Source: Nothopassalora personata
Taxonomy: Eukaryota; Ascomycota; Dothideomycetes; Mycosphaerellales; Mycosphaerellaceae
Direction: 5' to 3'
Assembly: GCA_033816765.1 (NCBI GenBank)
Contig: CM066287.1
Coordinates: forward strand, 5,270,001-5,334,000
Length of the DNA: 64,000 nt
Program-made: the position numbers and the translations under genes
Part shown: one piece after another, positions 61,358 through 64,000 of the stretch
How positions within the stretch are numbered: the first letter of the stretch is position 1
How the letters are laid out: every line of letters starts with the position of its first letter
Notes under the pieces: model-generated
Seen by the model: only the letters and a program-made list of their open reading frames with translations
What the model was told of the DNA's origin: nothing
The model's database searches: none

Positions 61358-64000
61358 ATGACTACAGACGACAACGAGCCCGGCGACGCCATCGCCGCAG
61401 CACTGAAGAGACATCAAGAACAACACCCCGAATCAACCAAGACTCGAGACGCCGAAATCGAGGAAGTTAGGCTCCGAGGGCGGCAAGCCCTGCGGCAGCA
61501 CAAGAGCGAGGAAGCACTGAGGCGGCATGGCCTGAACGGCGAGGAAGAGCAGACGCAGGATGCACCTGTCGTCGAGTCGCCGAAGTCACCACCTCAGTCT
61601 GGAGGACAGCCGCATGTGACAGTGCAGGCCGAAGAAGATGAGATCGACGATGAGCCCGAGGAGGACGAGATCGAGGATGAAGATGAGGATGATCTCGATA
61701 CCAATTCGTCATACCAACTACCTCAAGGCATGTTCGACCTGCGCGAGCTAGACGCGACAGGTGAAACCCAATTCAACGACGAAGAAGATGTAGCTACACG
61801 CATCTTCAAGCTCCAGGACATGCAGAAGTTGTTTGAGGAGTCCAAGTCAGGAGTCCCAGACTATGACAACACCGCAACTCAGTGGGCTACTCGAGTAGCC
61901 GCTGTCAGAAGCGCAGCAGCAGCTCTTCCAGCCTCCCGCGAGTCCAGAAGCCTGCAGCGACAAGCAGCGGCGTTGCCTTCGACTGTGCCAGGCCGTCGCC
62001 CATCACCCATCAACCGTGACCGTGACCGCCACGGTTTCACGACACGAACAGAGCAAGAGCTCGACAGCTCGCTCATGTCCGCTACATCGAGGATTGCATC
62101 CCAAGTCCCGGGTGCATACTCCCAAGATACTATCGGTCGTTCTCAGTCTCAACCTCAAGAACGCCAAAGCCGTCGAGCGAGTCCAAAGCCATCGGTGTCC
62201 TACCCGGTTCTACCACCACGCGCCCCGACACCACCACTGCCAGCACCGAAGCCTGTGAAGGCTAAGGTGGGACCGAGTCCGCTACAACAGATGGAGTCCG
62301 CGGCAGAGCGAGAAGAACCGGAAGAGGACTACATCGACATGAATAACTTCGTCAACCACAACACCGACTACTACGAAGCGGAGGATTATCGGGCAGTCAC
62401 CGCGAACGACTTCATCTCCAAAGTGCGGAAGCACCCAAACACCTGGCTGCAGGCCCTTAAGGATATGGGCGCCACGCTCATGGAAATTCAGGACAACTAC
62501 GAACAGCTCGAGAACGTCTACAACCAGGACCAGGCTACCCACAGGAAGATCGTCAAGAATCTAAATAGCAAGATCTCTGATCTTCGCCAAGAAAACGACA
62601 CTGCGGTCGGCAAGCTCGACACCGCAGCAGATCAGATCGAGGACCTGAATGAGAAGCTGAAGCAGGCACAGGAAGAAGCCAGAATCCACCTTGCCAACCT
62701 CAAGTCCGCGGAGACCGACTGTGACGGTTTCATGGACGACATCGACGAACGTGACAACACCATTAAGCAGATGGCAGATCGCATCACGCAGCTGGAAGCA
62801 CAGGTCGGCGCTACCGGTGCAGCACCTAAGCCTGCTAAGGGTACAGGCCTTCGTGAGAGCCGTCGCACCACCCCACAAGTCGAAAACGCATACAGCACCA
62901 ACGGTGGACTGTTCGGCAACGGAGACGGAGGTCGCACTATTCGTGAGACCGGCATTCGCACTCCTGCCCCGGGCATCAACCGGAGTGTTCGCCCAACACC
63001 TGCGCTGTCAACGTCCTCTTCGTACTTCTACCAGTCCAAAACAAAGCGCGATCACCCCGAGAAGTTCGACAACAACGGCAAGCCACCGTACAAGAACTGG
63101 AAGATCGCTATGGATGGTAAGATTCGCGCGTCTTATGATGAGAGCACGCCCATGTTCGAGATCCTCGATTACGTCCGCGACCGCACTTCCGGCTTCCCTT
63201 TCGACTTCACGGACGCCAACATCAACAGCGAAGCTTGGGAGTCATTGGAACAGATGTGGGCAGATCTCGACAAGCAGTTCGGTGACAAGGACACAGTAGA
63301 GAAGGCGCAAGCAGAGCTCGCCAACCTGAAGATGGTGAACACCGAGACCTTCACCGCATTTGTCACTAAGTACAAGACTCTATGTTTGAAGGCAGGAGAA
63401 GAGATGTCATCCCGCAAGCTGTGGACACGTCTCACACCTAAGTGGCAGAACGAGCTCAAGAAGGAGCGTGGTGACTCTTTCGCCGAGTTCCAACAAGCTG
63501 GCTACGATCTCGAGGAGAGTGATCAGCTCATCAAGATGTACAAGCCCGAAGCACCGGCTCCCCCTACAGGCAATGGCAATGGCAACCGCAACACCCGTGG
63601 CCGCGGTGGCAGCGCACTAGGCAACACTACCATCATCGGTAATGCCGCCATGACCACATCCAACACCGAGACCGGCAACGAGCGAAAGAACAAGAAGCGC
63701 AGCGAGCCAGTTACCCGCATCCTGCCTGCCTCTTGGAAAGTGGTCGGTCAATTGACCAAGGAACAGAAGGAAGCAATGGCAGCTAATGGCTAATGCTGGC
63801 GCTGTCGTCGTACCGACCGTACGCACGTCTTGCCACAGGATCCAGCTTGCCCCTTCCACTACAACAAGGGCAATTGGGACTTCAGCAACCTCATTACTAG
63901 AGAGATGAGCGTCGACGAGTTCCGCCGTCAGCATGGTGTGGGCGACACTACTCGCCTCGCCGCCCTTGCCACCGAAGCACCAACAGCAGCCCCCGACCAG
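61358..64000 (+). mobile_element. gag: Clean LTR-retrotransposon gag (811 codons), in-frame stop, then knuckle-like extension
   Basis: Open frame 61358-63793 from ATG (MTTDDNEPGDAIAAALK). Acidic, low-complexity N-terminus; coiled coil at about residues 355-480 (LENVYNQDQATHRKIVKNLN, EDLNEKLKQAQEEARIHLAN); Gag core at about 555-730 (DHPEKFDNNGKPPYKNWKIA, EAWESLEQMWADLDKQFG, FVTKYKTLCLKAGEEM, KLWTRLTPKWQNELKKE); Arg/Gly-rich linker. After TAA at 63791-63793 the same frame stays open to the window end and begins CWRCRRTDRTHVLPQDPAC, a knuckle-like CX2CX6HX7C. There is no RIP damage beyond that possible stop (CAA to TAA). The Ty3/gypsy type is inferred from the Gag core; pol is beyond the window. 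Confidence 0.75.

Overview
The window comes from a filamentous ascomycete (Pezizomycotina, most likely a dothideomycete). The evidence is introns of about 50-110 nt with GTRAGT donors and CTRAY branch sites, fungus-specific families (NEW1/Elf1, DUF7729, HP1, fungal C2H2 factors), and a block of retrotransposons carrying the CpA-to-TpA signature of repeat-induced point mutation (RIP). All identifications rest on reading the translations and recalling families; no search was run.

Region 1 (1-34.3 kb) is GC-balanced and gene-bearing. In order it holds: the 3' part of a threonine aldolase; an unidentified relic; an MFS transporter (-); CCT5 (-, two tiny 5' exons); an HP1 chromodomain protein (+, five exons); a 2.6 kb stretch without recognisable genes; a DUF7729 GPI-anchor-like protein (+); a PH-domain protein (-); a C2H2 factor (-, four exons); a DHH phosphoesterase-like protein (+); a secreted Vgb/SMP-30-like beta-propeller (+); a broken DUF5695 gene; a NEW1/Elf1 ABC-F ATPase (-); a decayed reading frame with four stops; a decayed DHA2 transporter; and a TFIIIA-like zinc-finger protein (-). 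At least three genes here are decaying, through stops and frameshifts.

Region 2 (34.4-61 kb) is an AT-shifted retrotransposon graveyard. It contains three Ty3/gypsy chromovirus copies of one clan: a truncated minus-strand copy, a plus-strand copy and a minus-strand copy with a 1,315-bp internal tandem duplication. A Ty1/copia element with target-site duplication is nested in one gypsy LTR, and there is a fragment of a second chromovirus family plus a tRNA-like sequence. CAG and TGG codons have become TAG throughout.

Inside the graveyard sits one clean, apparently recent element (35,043-37,512). It has LTRs identical except for two 8-bp repeat units, a perfect 5-bp target duplication, an intact gag, no pol, and an antisense ORF just inside the 3' LTR. 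That ORF has the exact Cys spacing of a Zn2Cys6 binuclear cluster followed by a coiled coil. Decayed versions of the same antisense ORF lie at the same place in two of the RIP-damaged gypsy copies. The LTRs of this clan share their outer end (TGTTACGG, often with further CGG triplets) and their R-U5 half, but have unrelated, repeat-rich U3 cores. Together this suggests a retrotransposon clan with its own antisense-encoded regulator and exchangeable promoters, which is the most interesting system in the window.

Region 3 (61-64 kb) begins a second clean retroelement with an 811-codon gag. Its frame stops at TAA immediately before a zinc-knuckle-like stretch that stays open to the window edge.
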